60,000 nt of DNA from Phoronis australis (taxonomy: Eukaryota > Phoronida > Phoronidae), in NCBI GenBank assembly GCA_002633005.1, contig NMRA01000130.1:317577-377576 (forward strand), read 5' to 3'. Below are positions 19,556 through 31,276 of this stretch, piece by piece. Numbering within the stretch: position 1 is the stretch's first letter; every line of letters starts with the position of its first letter. The notes under the pieces were generated by a model. That model saw only the letters and a list, made by a program, of their open reading frames with translations, did not search any database and was not told where the DNA came from. Made by a program: the position numbers and the translations under genes.

Positions 19556-21573
19556 ATTTTCATGCCGGGTTAAGATTTATGTATGTATATGTATTTATAG
19601 AAAATAAAGATTAAGAAAATTTTGTTTAAATCGGTATACATATAGTTTTCTCTTATAAACTATGCCACAGTCCCTTATAATATATTTAAGTAACAGTAAG
19701 GTAACATGAGAGCAAACCTATGTGAAAGCTGAATACTCCTTCATAATAAATGAATTTTAGTTTATCAGAAGCTTGGTTTGTAAGTATTGATGTCATAAAA
19801 ACATTTAGGCAAATTTCAATCTTTTACAACAAGGCAATTGTCAGCCGTTGAAGAATAGAAAAAATGACTAATTTGGCAATTATTTTTTGTGCGAGATAGA
19901 TAAGAATTCCAGTTGCTATTAATTTCTTTAAAAATGGCATGACTTGGCCTACTATATAGTGTCCTCACAAAATTAAAAACCTGCAGGTGTAAAAAGTGGT
20001 AACTAGGTAAGATTTTTTTGTTAAAGGTTTCAAAACTGGGACTGGCGTTCTCAGAATTTGGTGAAAATTTCAAACCTTGTAGCTTCCAGAGTTCTTTTGT
20101 GATGAATAAATGGAATTTAATCCATTGTGCTCGTTTTCCCCTCTTAAATAAATCCTTTGCTTACGATTTGAAAAGATGCTTGAGTAATGTCAGAACTTTG
20201 GCCTTACTTATCAAAAATTTTCATCTTCGCCTTTTATCAGGTATTTACATACATATTTGCACAAGTCATTCACCTGGTGATGGAGGGTAATAAAAGTGAC
20301 TGTAACCACATATAGCCAGGGTGTGAAGGAGTCTTGTGTGCTTAGCAAAGCCTTCGATGACCTGCTCACAAGATCACTGACTGAGGCCTTCTACCAAGGT
20401 GCTTGATGAAACACCCGTGTGTAAATTATCCGAACTCTGGTTTGTGCTCACTATACACCTATTCAGACAAAATGACTCAGAATTCCCCCCTTTCATGAAT
20501 CACCGTCATGGTAACTTTTTCATGAGAAATGAACATAATGGAGGGGAATTATCAGAAAAGTTAGTAAGATGGCTAATCCATTCTGAAATTAGATTGTTGC
20601 CGCCATAATAGTCAATACCAGTCATTTTTGTTGTTAACCCGTTTACCGTAGCAACATGAGGAGGAACTGGTAGCTTGCGTGATTAACTGTGTCATGTATT
20701 CTAACTTGCATGACTATCCAGATGGGCAGTTACTATCAGTGCAATTTGTCCCATAGTGAACAAGATTGGACGAGTAGAAACTGACAGTGCCTGATACAGG
20801 CATGTCCCGCATGTTGAGAACCAGTTTTCTTCACAGAATACTGAGCATCAAACTGGTTCTCAAAATCCAGGACCCCTGTAAGTGACTTTTGCCGGCATAT
20901 CAATTTCCACCTTTTCAAGGTACTGTAGTACAACGTGTACCTAATGTACCTGTTTCTGTGTAGACATAAGTGCTGTTGAGAAAATAATGATCATCAATAC
21001 ACTTGTGAAACTTAATATATGTACTTTTCTTTTGTGATGTGCCGTAGACATTTTTTCATTATATCAGTGGTAGATTTGTCATATGGAAGCTCAGCTGATC
21101 TGGGGAGGTAGGTATCCAAATAATACAAAAGTTAATTCGTCTGAATTTCATAGCTTTTGGCCGAACTGATAACACTAGTTGTCTGGTTAAATGCCCTGCT
21201 GAAATTGCTCCACCAAGTTACGCGTAAATATCCTGTTTTCTGAAAAGGTCGATAAGACCTTGGTGCACTTATGTAGGTGGTGATTTTCAGGCATCTGACT
21301 GTGCCAGCCTGACTGGTGACTTTCTTGGCAAATGGTCTGCAAGTTAGTGTTCCTTTTCCATGAGTGGCATAAATGCCAGAAAAATGTGTCAACCGCGTGG
21401 GTAATTTTCACCAACAGTTAATTTTTATTTCACCTCCTTACCCATAAGAAAAAATTGGTATTACAGCATGTTCACGCAGTGAAATACCCGGTAAGTTTAT
21501 TAGGACAATGATGAACAAAGATCTCCTGTGCACGATGTGTGTCAGTTGAAATAAGCGGCCGTGCTACAAAAAT

Positions 21574-21690
21574 GCTAGTACAAATGCCACCATTTTTAGC
21601 GTAACTCGAACTACCAGCAAAGCGCTACCAAAAGTGACTCTTTGTAACCGTTCACATTTTTATTTACTCGCTAGTGTATTTAGTCAAATA
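21574..21690. repeat. Diverged repeat with 'accagcaaa..c..aaagtgac' words
   Basis: 'ctaccagcaaagcgctaccaaaagt' and 'ttgtaaccgttcac' recur at 25530-25740 ('cgccagcaaaagtaac', 'ttgtaaccattca') and at 27500-27690 ('accaccagcaaaagtaac'). Family unknown. Confidence 0.45.
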
Positions 21691-22085
21691 TCTACTATAA
21701 TAAGATTTTAACTGAACAAAAATATTTCATATATTTTTTAACATAGATAGCCTGTAAAATTTGATTTTTGTCTTTGTACCAATCTGCCTTTGATTGAGTC
21801 ACGTGACCATGTGTTTTTAGTAAAATGTAGCAACAAAGAGAAATACTTTCTTAACGAAACAACTGTGTCATTAACGCTTCCAAATTTCATTTGATTGTAA
21901 ATGTTTACGATGAAATCTCAGGAATGCTGTTACATTTTTAAAATCATTCCATTTTCTTCATTTTTGGGAACAGCGCAAAAAGCATGGCATCTGAAAGTTT
22001 CGTTTAAATCTGACCAATTAGATGTGATTATCTGAAGTTTGCCACCAAATTTGCGAATTTTTCTGGTGTCCGATATAACCTTAAC
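21690..22085 (+). repeat. Dispersed repeat family R1, plus copy
   Basis: 'agcctgtaaaatttgatttttg', 'accaatctgcc', 'cacgtgaccatgt' and 'gaatttttctggtgtcc' in the family order. Confidence 0.6.
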
Positions 22086-22108
22086 TGGTATTTTCACAAA
22101 AGTGCAAG

Positions 22109-22274
22109 CGGAAATGCTAACGGAAATGCTAGAGAAAATGTTAGCGGAAATGCTAGCAGAAATTCAGAGAAAATGTTAGCGGAAATGTTAGCGGAAATGC
22201 AGAGAAAATGTTAGCGGAAATGCTAGCGGAAATGCTAACGGAAATACTATCGGAAATGCTATCGGAAATGCTAC
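22109..22274. repeat. Minisatellite, about 11-12-bp unit
   Basis: About thirteen degenerate copies of cGGAAATGCTAg, with higher-order blocks that include agagaaaatgtt. It immediately follows the end of an R1 repeat. Confidence 0.85.
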
Positions 22275-22586
22275 TGTTTTAAGAGAGTTTGTTAACAGAG
22301 CATTGTACAGGTTTTATTGGTAATCATGAAGACAGCTGTTATTCCATTTATTATATTATCTAGTTAAAAACCTAAGCTGTGGAAATTAGCACCAGGGATG
22401 CTTGTTGTGCGAGTGGTTCCTATTGATTTTTTCGGTGTTGAACTTCTATTGGTGTGATAAAATTCTTCCCATCACAATTTCAAGGTACAGTAATGAGACA
22501 ATTTATTAGTCTATGTCTTTTGTCTCTCCGTCTTGATTTGTTTGACAGGACTTTACGAGCTTGCGGTTGGTGCAAGGGAGTGTTGA

Positions 22587-22874
22587 GGTCCGTTTCATGA
22601 AAAGCAACTTAACGACTCCATAAGACAGAAATTTGGTCTTGCCTTCTCGCGCAACTATTTTTTATAAAGAGATTAATCACTTCATGAGCAAAATTAAAAA
22701 GTCTCCGAGAATATACACACAACAGCTAGTTACTAAGATAATTTCTATAAATTATTTCTAGACTTTGAGGCGCTAGTAATCACTTGGCTGAGTTTTTTTT
22801 TCAGCAGTTCTGGAGTGGGAATGCATGACCAAATTTCTGTCTTGAAGTCTTAAGTGACTTTCATGAAACGGACC
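22587..22874. mobile_element. MITE with about 50-bp TIRs
   Basis: Left end GGTCCGTTTCATGAAA, then cacttaa-like, GACTCCATAAGACAG and AAATTTGGTC. The reverse complement of the right end gives GGTCCGTTTCATGAAA, cacttaa, GACTTCAAGACAG and AAATTTGGTC. The arms run about 50 bp at roughly 85% identity, and the 288-bp element has no coding capacity. A solitary similar end (ggtctgtttcatgaaa) is at 30207. Confidence 0.8.
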
Positions 22875-24149
22875 CCTTTGGAAATATCTGTTATAAGTTT
22901 TCCCAGCCAGTTTGGAACTCGTGTGGCTGTGGTAGATTATTGAAGCCGAATCTGGTGGTTTGAATGGAAAATTGGGTGCAAATGTCATACGAAATTGCCT
23001 CTTCTAACCTTAGTGGTAAGAAACTTAGGGAACAGAGTAGCGGCAATACAGTCAATGTCAAGTCCATCTTCCATGGAAAAGAAAGAAAAATACGGCATTC
23101 ATTTTTAAATATGTGACCAACTTTTGAAAGAGCTCTCATTTTTAATCACCAGATTGTTCCTCATGTATAAAATGGCTATACTCTCAATGCCTGTTATTTT
23201 TGTAGTATAAAGTCTAGATATGTTGCCACTAATATCTCAACAGTGCCTTCCATTATCCATCCCGTCTCTGATACACTGGGGTACCAGATAATTATGTCTT
23301 TGACGAAGGCTTGTCATCATTTTAAGCCCGGGAATCAATCTCTACCATGCAAAGAATATATGGGAAATTATTAATCTCTCATTCATTCATCACTGTCTAT
23401 GACAGCTCTGTACCTTGTCAACCTATTTGTCAAGTTGTCTGGACTATGGTTGTTGTGGTAAAATTGGTGACCTTGCTTTTCACCCCTCTAACCAACCGCA
23501 AATGACGCAAAGCACTCCCACAAAAATGCCCTTTTCTGTTTGTCTATTGTGGGTCTGTCAAGTGTCCTCCACACACAGGCTTGCCCTAGAGCAAGAAACT
23601 CCTGGAAGGAGTTGTCGCTAGGTTTGAGTGCAGTCAGGACTTTTATGGTAGGCCTACATCTAAGTTGTGTGGTTAAAGTGACTAATAAGCCCAACTGGGC
23701 TGGGTACTTATCTTTCTTACCAATGTTATACCTATAACTGTTTGAATTAATTGTACTTGTCACTAAAATAAATAAATACTAGTACTACTACTACACCACT
23801 TGTGTCAACTTACTCCAGGTGGGGTAACTTGTTTCTAGGGTAACATTTTGAGAGCTATTTTTGTAGGATATGACTGAATAATTACTGTATGTAACAAATA
23901 TTTCATTTCTTTGAAGAAAAAGAATCGCAAATGCGAACATCCTATTTTTCAAAATCTGGTCCCATATCTTTTTAATACCTTCCAAGCATTGGCAACAGAT
24001 GTAGAGTGTCAACCAAGCTCAGGTTATGAAACAAGAGTTTGCTTATTGTCCATTTTGTGTGGTAAACAGGAGAAAATTTACCTTAACCCCCTTCTCACTA
24101 CCCAGGCTTGTTATTTATTCGTCCATTGGATACCCAGTATGTACTCCGT

Positions 24150-24260
24150 GGACGCGAGAACCTTGCAGAAACGCAAGACTTCGCGAGATATCGCCATGTA
24201 TTACAAGCGAAGCACGTGATCACGCTAGCTTTCTTTGTGAGACTACTCGAACCTGACCAG
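24150..24260 (-). repeat. Repeat shared with 56340-56420 and 57830-57910
   Basis: On the minus strand AAGCTAGCGTGATCACGTGC and GGCGATATCTCGCGAAGT match 'aagctagtgtgatcatgtgc' and 'ggcgatatctcacgaagt' at 56.36 kb and 57.85 kb. Open frames across these copies are repeat-derived. Confidence 0.6.
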
Positions 24261-24679
24261 CTGTAGCTGATAATCTTGATCCTGCAGTCAATTGAATAAA
24301 AAACCACAGTCTGAGAGTAGTTCACTACACATGAGATAGGGGTACCTTTTATTCCGTGTTGCTGTCTATTTAATGTTGTGTAGGTGTTGTTGAATGTAGA
24401 GCATGCTATGGTGGTAAATTTTACTTTTATTCAATTTATTAACAAAAGAAATTTGAATAAAATTGTGCATCCGTGTTATCGCAGTTGGTAGTACACAGCT
24501 GGCACTGAACAATGCACGTTGAAATTCTGAGCAAATTTAGTACGGTAATTAAAATCTCTGCAATTTAGAGGATAAGATGGGAGTCGATTGAAATTTAGTT
24601 TTTCATTTTTATAAAAGACTAGTTGTAGCATCAAACAAGGTTTTGAAAAAGTGATGGCATTCATAGCGAAATAACAATT

Positions 24680-24685
24680 TTTATT
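24680..24685 (-). promoter_or_regulatory. Candidate polyadenylation signal AATAAA
   Basis: 117 bp after the stop codon of the minus-strand terminal exon at 24802-25012, a usual distance for a 3' UTR signal. Confidence 0.45.
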
Positions 24686-24801
24686 TATATCCGCTGGTAA
24701 TTTGTTGTATCCCCTCGATGCGGCGATTATGAAAAATATTTAAAAATCATGCTAAAATCCGCTCATCATGCCCAAAAATTCCCCTTCAATGATTGTTAGG
24801 A

Positions 24802-25012
24802 TCACTTCCACAAAGTGTCAGTTGGCTTCTTGAGGCATTGCCAGTGAGGGGTGGCGACTGTCGGTGTAACTGGTGCTGACCAGAGGGGCGCAAATTTTCC
24901 CTTATACAAAAAAATATTCTCCGAAGGCATACGCACTTTCTCCTCAGGTGAGTGAGGACCCTGATCTTTGAGGTAGTTTAAATCCGTTCTTGGAAATGTC
25001 ACAGGAAATGCG
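24802..25012 (-). CDS. Probable terminal exon of an unidentified gene
   Basis: A strong acceptor (polypyrimidine ttcttcttgtgctgtttctcag) opens a 69-codon frame that ends in TGA, with AATAAA 117 bp later. The peptide begins AFPVTFPRTDLNYL, passes SENIFLYKGKFAPLWSAP and ends CLKKPTDTLWK. It is rich in Pro, Trp and Lys, with no membrane segment. I do not recognise the family. The exon begins with one base, so the preceding exon must end with two bases of a codon. The neighbouring open segment at 25157-25321 (acceptor atgtgcag, donor AAA|GTTAGT) ends in phase 0 and cannot be joined directly. Read in the alternative frame the exon stops early. Confidence 0.5.
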
Positions 25013-25156
25013 CTGAGAAACAGCACAAGAAGAAATTAATTAGACAAAACAACGTTTCCTGTCACGACGGCTAATTCTGTTAACAGCAAAAATGACTTGG
25101 TAATGACTGAGGATACGCAAATTATAATTACAGAGCGGCTTAGCCACATTACTAAC

Positions 25157-25321
25157 TTTCCTGTTACTTCCCCTCCCTTTTCGGTCATGACGAACGGCTA
25201 CTACGGTGATGAATTTCGGCATCTGTCCAGCGGGAGAATTACTGGTCGTTTTGACTGAATACTTTTGGCTTGTCAAACTTGTCAGTTCATAAACCCTTGT
25301 AGCGTCATGGACACTTTTCTC
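25157..25321 (-). other. Open segment with splice-like borders, uncertain exon
   Basis: 165-nt open stretch between acceptor-like gtatgtgcag and donor AAA|GTTAGT. The peptide is basic and Ser/Thr-rich (VRHDRKGRGSNRK at its end) with no recognisable domain. Its phase does not match the terminal exon at 24802-25012, so it is either unrelated or wrongly bounded. Confidence 0.2.
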
Positions 25322-25529
25322 CTGCACATACGTGTCCTTTGAAGTGAGTCAGGTTTGACTTTGAAGAACTAGCAAAAGTAGGTTCACATGAGTGGCGATG
25401 GCTCGCAGAGGACAGCTCATCTGTCTGGCTAAAATGCTAGCCTTGTATCCAGTCAGAGGAGCTGTCCTCTTTCCTATTCGTATATGGCAAGTGGTCTGGC
25501 TACGAAAGGGCTAGGAAAAACATCAACAG

Positions 25530-25760
25530 TTTTAAGTTAACTCAAACCCCTGGTGAAGCGCCAGCAAAAGTAACATTTGTAACCATTCATATTTCCGGCG
25601 TTTTTGCTACTAGCAAAAGTGCTCGGGAAGACACTATCATTTTAGCCAGTTTGTAAATGGAACAGAACTACCAACCACTGTTCACGTAACTGGCGGCACT
25701 ACTGAAAGTGCTGGTGAAACGCTTCTGCTTTAGCCCATTTAGTGAAGAGGATGTGACTGC
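25530..25760. repeat. Degenerate repeat array
   Basis: Several diverged units containing 'cagcaaaagt', 'ttgtaaccattca' and 'ttttagccagtttgtaaatgg'. Related arrays lie at 21574 and 27300-27700. Confidence 0.45.
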
Positions 25761-27299
25761 AAAATGGATTGTGTTGTGGCAGTCAGGGGGAGTTGAAGGA
25801 TGAGGTCTCTTTCATAAAATGGGTTGTGTGTGCTATTGCTCATTCAAAATACATACCAATGTAAGAGTGTTTTAGTGACTTGTTGTCGCATTGCCGCTAA
25901 GGAAATTAAAAAAAAATATCAAAAAGAAATTGATGTGAAGCCAGTAAAATCAATTCTATGATCATGCTAGAACTATTCACGTAAATCAGGTGAAGTGTCC
26001 TGGGCTTCTTACAAATCTTCGGCTAGTAGCGTGTGACAGCACCAGCTATTGTTAGCTGACCAAACCAAACCTGCTTGTTTTGATCCGGTCTCGCTTGCTG
26101 TCACAGCGAACAGCCTTGTCCGAATTCACCGACAACCTCACTCAAATCCGCTTAATCAATTCTGAAAATTCTACCATTCTCATTATTACGATGTCACCTG
26201 ATATGATGCTAAGTTGCAACTGCATTGCTAAGCAAATGTCTGAGACAGTACCAGAAGGCAAATTACCCCTATAATCAAAGACACTGCATAGATGAATTTC
26301 TCCTCCAAAGTGAAATCAAAGGCTAGTTAGTTACCCGCCTGGCACATCCCTGTACTAATTCTTTCTGTGGGAACTCTGAGGCTGCAGATTTGTTTCCGTT
26401 TTTCTCTTCCTACCAGTGAAACATTGTGCATTATTTCACAGTAAATGAAAGGCCTTAACTCTTGCATACGAAACTATTTTTGGCAGTGCTTGTTATAAGT
26501 CAACTGTTAAGATTTTATGTTTAGTATTGTTCACAGCTGTGTTTACAATCTACACCTTTGCTATATATAGGTCTTTGTGACAATCTGTGAATTGTTAGTG
26601 GTGTGTGAGTGGCGGTTGGAAGAAAACAGTTACTTTTTGCACAGACACTTGTTGTTCGTAGCTTTTTTCTGTTTGATTGTATACATTTCACAAAACCTTT
26701 ATGTACAGAGCCACAGATTCATTTATTCGTTTGTGACATGCACTGACTAGCCTAGTGCCACTCTCCCTCCAAAGTCATAGTTCTCAGTCACCTGTTTTTG
26801 AGAGTTTTGGTCAGTCTGAAAGCTTCAATCCCATCCTGCCTGCCATGGCAACTCCTGGCAAAATGTTGGATTTACGACATTCCCCTGCTGTGTAGAAGAT
26901 TAAATCCATTCCCCTACCCATTAATAGCTAGCGGCACTCAACACAGAAGTTTAATCCAGAGATTGGCTAGAGAGGAATCGATGAGAATTAGGTAGGGTAG
27001 TTAGGAAGGAACTTCAATAGAGTTTCTGTCATAGGCAAGTGACTTGTTGACAAGGCAAGTAAGCAGCGAGTTTGGAAAATGTCAATGGGAAGTCATTGTA
27101 AATTTCCTTCAGCCTCTAATAATTCAATTCTATGAATAATTTCTTGCCGTTTCCCCGACATGGGTAAGAGAAATATTGTTGAGGGTTTTTGGGGTTCCTA
27201 TATGGGATGTTGGTAAGGAGGTCCCAGGTGCTAACAGGTATCATCTTGTGTAAGTATATTACCTTCTCAAATATAGTCTTATACTTGGTTGACATGAGT

Positions 27300-27700
27300 G
27301 GTGTAAATGCTTGTAGTTGAACAGGCTAAAAACACTGGTAAAAACGTTAACGATTTCATTAGCCGGGTGGACAAATGATCTCACCACCTGGATCACTTGA
27401 GCAAAGATGGATATCAAAACGTGTTCAATCTTCACCATAAATTGATTAATACGATGATAAAAAAAGGGCTCTTTCACCTGCACATGTGTGTTCTTAGAGG
27501 TAACCAATCTGGTTACAAAAACGCCAGCGAAAATGCCAGTGATTTTCAGGTCACTCAAACCACCAGCAAAAGTAACTCTTGAAAGTAAAGGTTCATCCGT
27601 ACGACTGGTGGCTTCTCTTGAAAGTGTCTGTGAAAACGTTAACATTTTAGCCAGCCAGTTTGTGAATGGGATTTTAGCTAGGTACTTTGCCCTCTCGCCA
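27300..27700. repeat. Degenerate repeat array
   Basis: Units with 'aaaaacgttaacgattt', 'accaccagcaaaagtaac', 'gaaaacgttaacattttagcc' and 'agtttgtgaatgg'. The overlapping long open frames on both strands follow the repeat and show no domain. Confidence 0.45.
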
Positions 27701-30206
27701 GGCATTGTCTTGGTTGGGTATTTTGTCTTCTCTGACATTGTCTCGGTCAGCTCTTTTGGTTTTGCACGGCATCTTAGGCATTTTGGCTATCGGTGACATC
27801 GGCTCCAGTGGGAAACGAGTGAAGTGTTTCTGTGGGGAGGCGGGGATTATGGTGAAAGTGGTTACCTTTCCATCAACTGGCCTTGTCTTAGACACCCCTT
27901 TTCGCTCTGTAGCCCAGGTAATGCATTGGTCTAGTGGCACCCCCAGCCGTTATGTGGAAGGCCGCGCCTTGGGCTTGAGGGTTTAAATTGAAATCACTGC
28001 TGCAGTGGATATGATGCTGAGGCCGTGTGAGTTTAGTGCAGGTTAGAGCCCTCAGGTCTTTTGTCACGTGACTTTGAGTAATTAATAACCGTATAATAAC
28101 TAATCAATATTCAGGTAGGGGCACCGTGCAAACAATCTTCAATAATTCATCTGTTTTTCGCCTGACCTTTCCTGTGAATTGATCTGTGTGTGATGCTTCA
28201 GTCAATTTGAATTATTTATTTGTTGGTGTCTGATTTTTTTTGCTTTGTATCTTGATTGGTATCAGTGGAATTCAATCAGTGTGAAGATTTTTTATTTTTA
28301 TCTTTTTGAATGGTGAGTATGTGGTTATGAGTAAATTGTTGTGACATTGGATTGCTTTGAATTTGACAAGCACATGTCTTTGACTTGGGCTGTAGGCAAA
28401 GATTGATTACATTTTAGAGATTTATTAGTTTTGATGAACGGCACTAAAATATGAGCTCCATTGTTTGTATTTTATCAGTTTGAGCTTCCATGTACAGTTT
28501 CAGTCTTGATATAAGCATGAGTCTATTTAGCGGCAGAACACCCCATAGGTTCACATAAGCCACCTATCGTTAAGCATTTGCTCCTATTCTCATTTCCTAA
28601 TCTGGTATTGTATGTCTGAAATATTTCTATTTGATTTTGAGTCAGTTGAAAACATTCTATAAATACAACTCTTTAACGTTGTGAGAGCACCAAAGTGTGT
28701 TTCACTTGACCCAATTTCTAGTGTGCAAGATGGCGGAGTTGACAGGGACGAAACTCAACTTCTTTCATTCACGGAAATTTTGAGATGTGCATTTTTGTGC
28801 AAGTCGTTTGGCTGTCCCACCACACAACAGTGGAAATTTGACAGCGTGATGGACGCAAACAATTCATAAAAATACTGGAAAATCTCCTACTGCATTGAAT
28901 TCATACAAGAAGGCAGGACGCTCTCCAACGACTACCCTATCGCCACCTAGCGACAACACGTATTTCATCATGTCGCCGCTCCGTCGGAAGCAACTGTTAT
29001 TTTTGATGTCGTTCTGTGGTTGCAGGGCGTTGCTAATTTACGAAGTGTATATTCATGAGCAATTTCACTGACTTGGAAAATACCCTACTCGGGAGAAAAC
29101 TCATTATCATTATGGTTAAATTACAATAAAAGAATAGTGACCCGGATACGCATGCATGAGGGCATAACCAATGTTTTTCGACTGGCACATGCTTGCCTTT
29201 TGTTTTTGAGCTATGCAAAGGGAATTTGGGCCATGGGAGTCACCATCATTGGCCTCTCACTTAGAATTAACCTTAATCGTAAAATCAAGACAACAGGATC
29301 TTTTCCCTGATATTTAGGACATCTCATCCGTCCGTGTGAGTATACACTTTTGGGCTCATCTCTATAAAGATGAAATTAGACCCCGATGTCCAGGCCAGTA
29401 TCTTTTTATTGGTCATTTATTTCTTAGTCTGCACAAAACTTAGTCTGATAAAGGGTTAGTATTAAGTGGTTGATGCTAATTTTAAAGCTGCACTTAGGGC
29501 ATGAGAAGCATAGCTTGTTCTGGTTTGTGCCTTGACTCATTTTAAAACACGTGCCTCAATTCTTACCGAAAGTAAGTGCTCACCTTCATCATTTTCAGCT
29601 GCGGTTGCCATCTTGTTTGTCACAAACCACACAAACGCATGCAAACAAGCATTTTGAACGTGGTGTCTTGCCAGGTCAGCCACACTCGCTATACGATCAG
29701 ACATCAATGGCTCAGTGCCTTTGTATGCACAAGTGCCACCACCAACTTCGGAACATCGTATATAGGAAACGGCTGATCGGACTCCTATGAAGCTTTCAGA
29801 TACTACTGATATGTTTTATGCATATTGATGATATCTTTGGTTGTATTTTTTGTGTTGTTGTGTGGTTTTGAGCTGTGGCCATCAGTCATAAACATCACTG
29901 ATTAATATTAAAATCAACTTTCTTATATTAGATGTCATTTGACATGTCTTAAGTTGAAATTAGAACCCATGTTTATTTAATTATGATTATCCAGCTTCAT
30001 TTAATGAGCTTGGAAACCATTATCTCCCTGTGTCCATTGCCATCCCTCTGTGGAGACACTGCTGTTGTGTCTTATCCAGTTATAGACTGTTGATACCCTA
30101 ACTCGTGAACTTTACCTTTAAATATGAAATTTATTTATTGTTACTGCTGTTTATGAGTTAAAATTAGGTTTTAATGGTAAAAGAATTGCACATTAGTATC
30201 ACCTGA

Positions 30207-30222
30207 GGTCTGTTTCATGAAA
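30207..30222. mobile_element. Solitary MITE terminus
   Basis: ggtctgtttcatgaaa, one mismatch from the TIR of the 22587-22874 element. No partner end was found within the following kilobase, so it is a remnant or a chance match. Confidence 0.3.
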
Positions 30223-30744
30223 AATGACTAGAGACAATGGACGTTTTCTCATTAGGGGAACGATCTTTGGCTTATCAGAGCTTCGCCAAAACTTCGGTTA
30301 CCTTTCTGACTACGCAGCGATATCGAAATTATCACTATGACAACAGACGATAAAATAAAATATTAGAAAACTTGAAGGAAATGTCGCAAATCGTTGTTTC
30401 TTTAATCACCCGCCATTTTGCAGTTGTGTGCTCGGTAATACTAAACCTACTTGAATGGTATGCGTAATTTATTTCCACCTTGCTCCATTGCCTTGATGCC
30501 ACTTGTGCCAAATGATTCACAATTAATTACCTGTTAATTAAGGATCCACTTGGCAGTGCTCGAAAAGTCTACAGAGTTTGGTTTGATCATTCAGATGGTG
30601 GTGAAGCGTTTAAAAGTGATCGCCTTTTTGGCAGTGCACACTATTGCACTATTTGTTGATACTTTTGGGACTTACAGGTTTCATTTGTGCTTCTGCTTCT
30701 CGTGTGTAATGAATTACTTTTATAGTTAATTATGGATTGCCAAA

Positions 30745-31276
30745 GGGTTCCTAAATGAGTACCTTTCTGTGCATAACATTGTGCTTAATCAGCGCGTAAC
30801 GTTACTTAATCAAAGCGTACTTTTGCTTAATCAAAGCGTACTTTTGCTTAATCAAAGCGTACATTTGCTTAACGCATATGTTTCGTTCTTAAATGACCAT
30901 CGTTTAGCTTTTATTCAACGCGTACTTTTGCTTAATCAACGTGTAGTTTTAGTTAATCAACGCACTGAATTTGTTATTCGTTGTGTCCAATCAGAGACAA
31001 GTTTACGGTCAGTACGTAATGGTCACTCGATCAGAATCTGCAATATTCTTCTAATGTTGCCTTGCACCCATGTTCAAAGTCTTCCGCTATTTTGAGATTT
31101 GAGAGGGTGGTTGTCCTATATGAACTGATTAAAAGTACACGTTGATTAAGTAAAACTGCAGGTTGATTAAGCAAAAGTGTGCATTGAATAATAGCAGAAG
31201 GATTATCGTTTAGGAACTAAAAGTGTGCATTGATTAAGTACATTTCAACACGCAGAACTGTACTCGTGAAGAACCC
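30745..31276. mobile_element. Foldback element with tandem repeats in its inverted arms
   Basis: The termini GGGTTCCTAAATGAGTAC (left) and, reverse-complemented, GGGTTCTTCACGAGTAC (right) match. Inside, the left arm carries tandem 21-bp units (cttaatcaaagcgtacttttg and variants) from about 30783 to 30965. The right arm (31125-31245) carries the reverse-complement units (gttgattaagcaaaagtgtg). A loop of about 150 bp separates them. This is the architecture of foldback-type DNA elements. The 108-codon LLNQSV-repeat frame is a product of the repeat. Confidence 0.65.

Larger units (their letters stand above)
18401..24679. other. Intergenic, repeat-bearing stretch
   Basis: No supported exon. It contains a SINE fragment (19446-19555), an R1 copy (21690-22085), a GGAAATGCTAGC minisatellite (22109-22274), a TIR element (22587-22874), and a repeat shared with 56.3 kb (24150-24260). 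The remaining AT-rich sequence shows nothing I can name. Confidence 0.5.
25322..30744. other. Intergenic or intronic stretch, no gene recognised
   Basis: Holds degenerate arrays with 'agcaaaagt' and 'ttttagccagttt' words at 25530-25760 and 27300-27700, a YY1-like CAAGATGGCGG at 28726-28736, a small R1-terminal fragment near 29745-29800, and a solitary MITE end at 30207. The 159-codon minus frame at 27259-27738 lies inside the repeat array and is not called. Confidence 0.45.

Noticed and set aside
27259-27738. 159-codon minus-strand frame, one of the longest in the window
   Set aside because: It covers a degenerate repeat array, has no splice-compatible neighbours and shows no domain; the opposite strand is also open over much of it.
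28681-28869. 62-codon frame with cysteines (CAFLCKSFGC), PAN-domain-like
   Set aside because: Too short, no splice partners, and the spacing of cysteines is incomplete for a PAN/apple fold.
30769-31095. Leucine/asparagine repeat protein (LLNQSV units)
   Set aside because: The 21-bp DNA repeat of a foldback element is a multiple of three, which keeps a frame open without coding.
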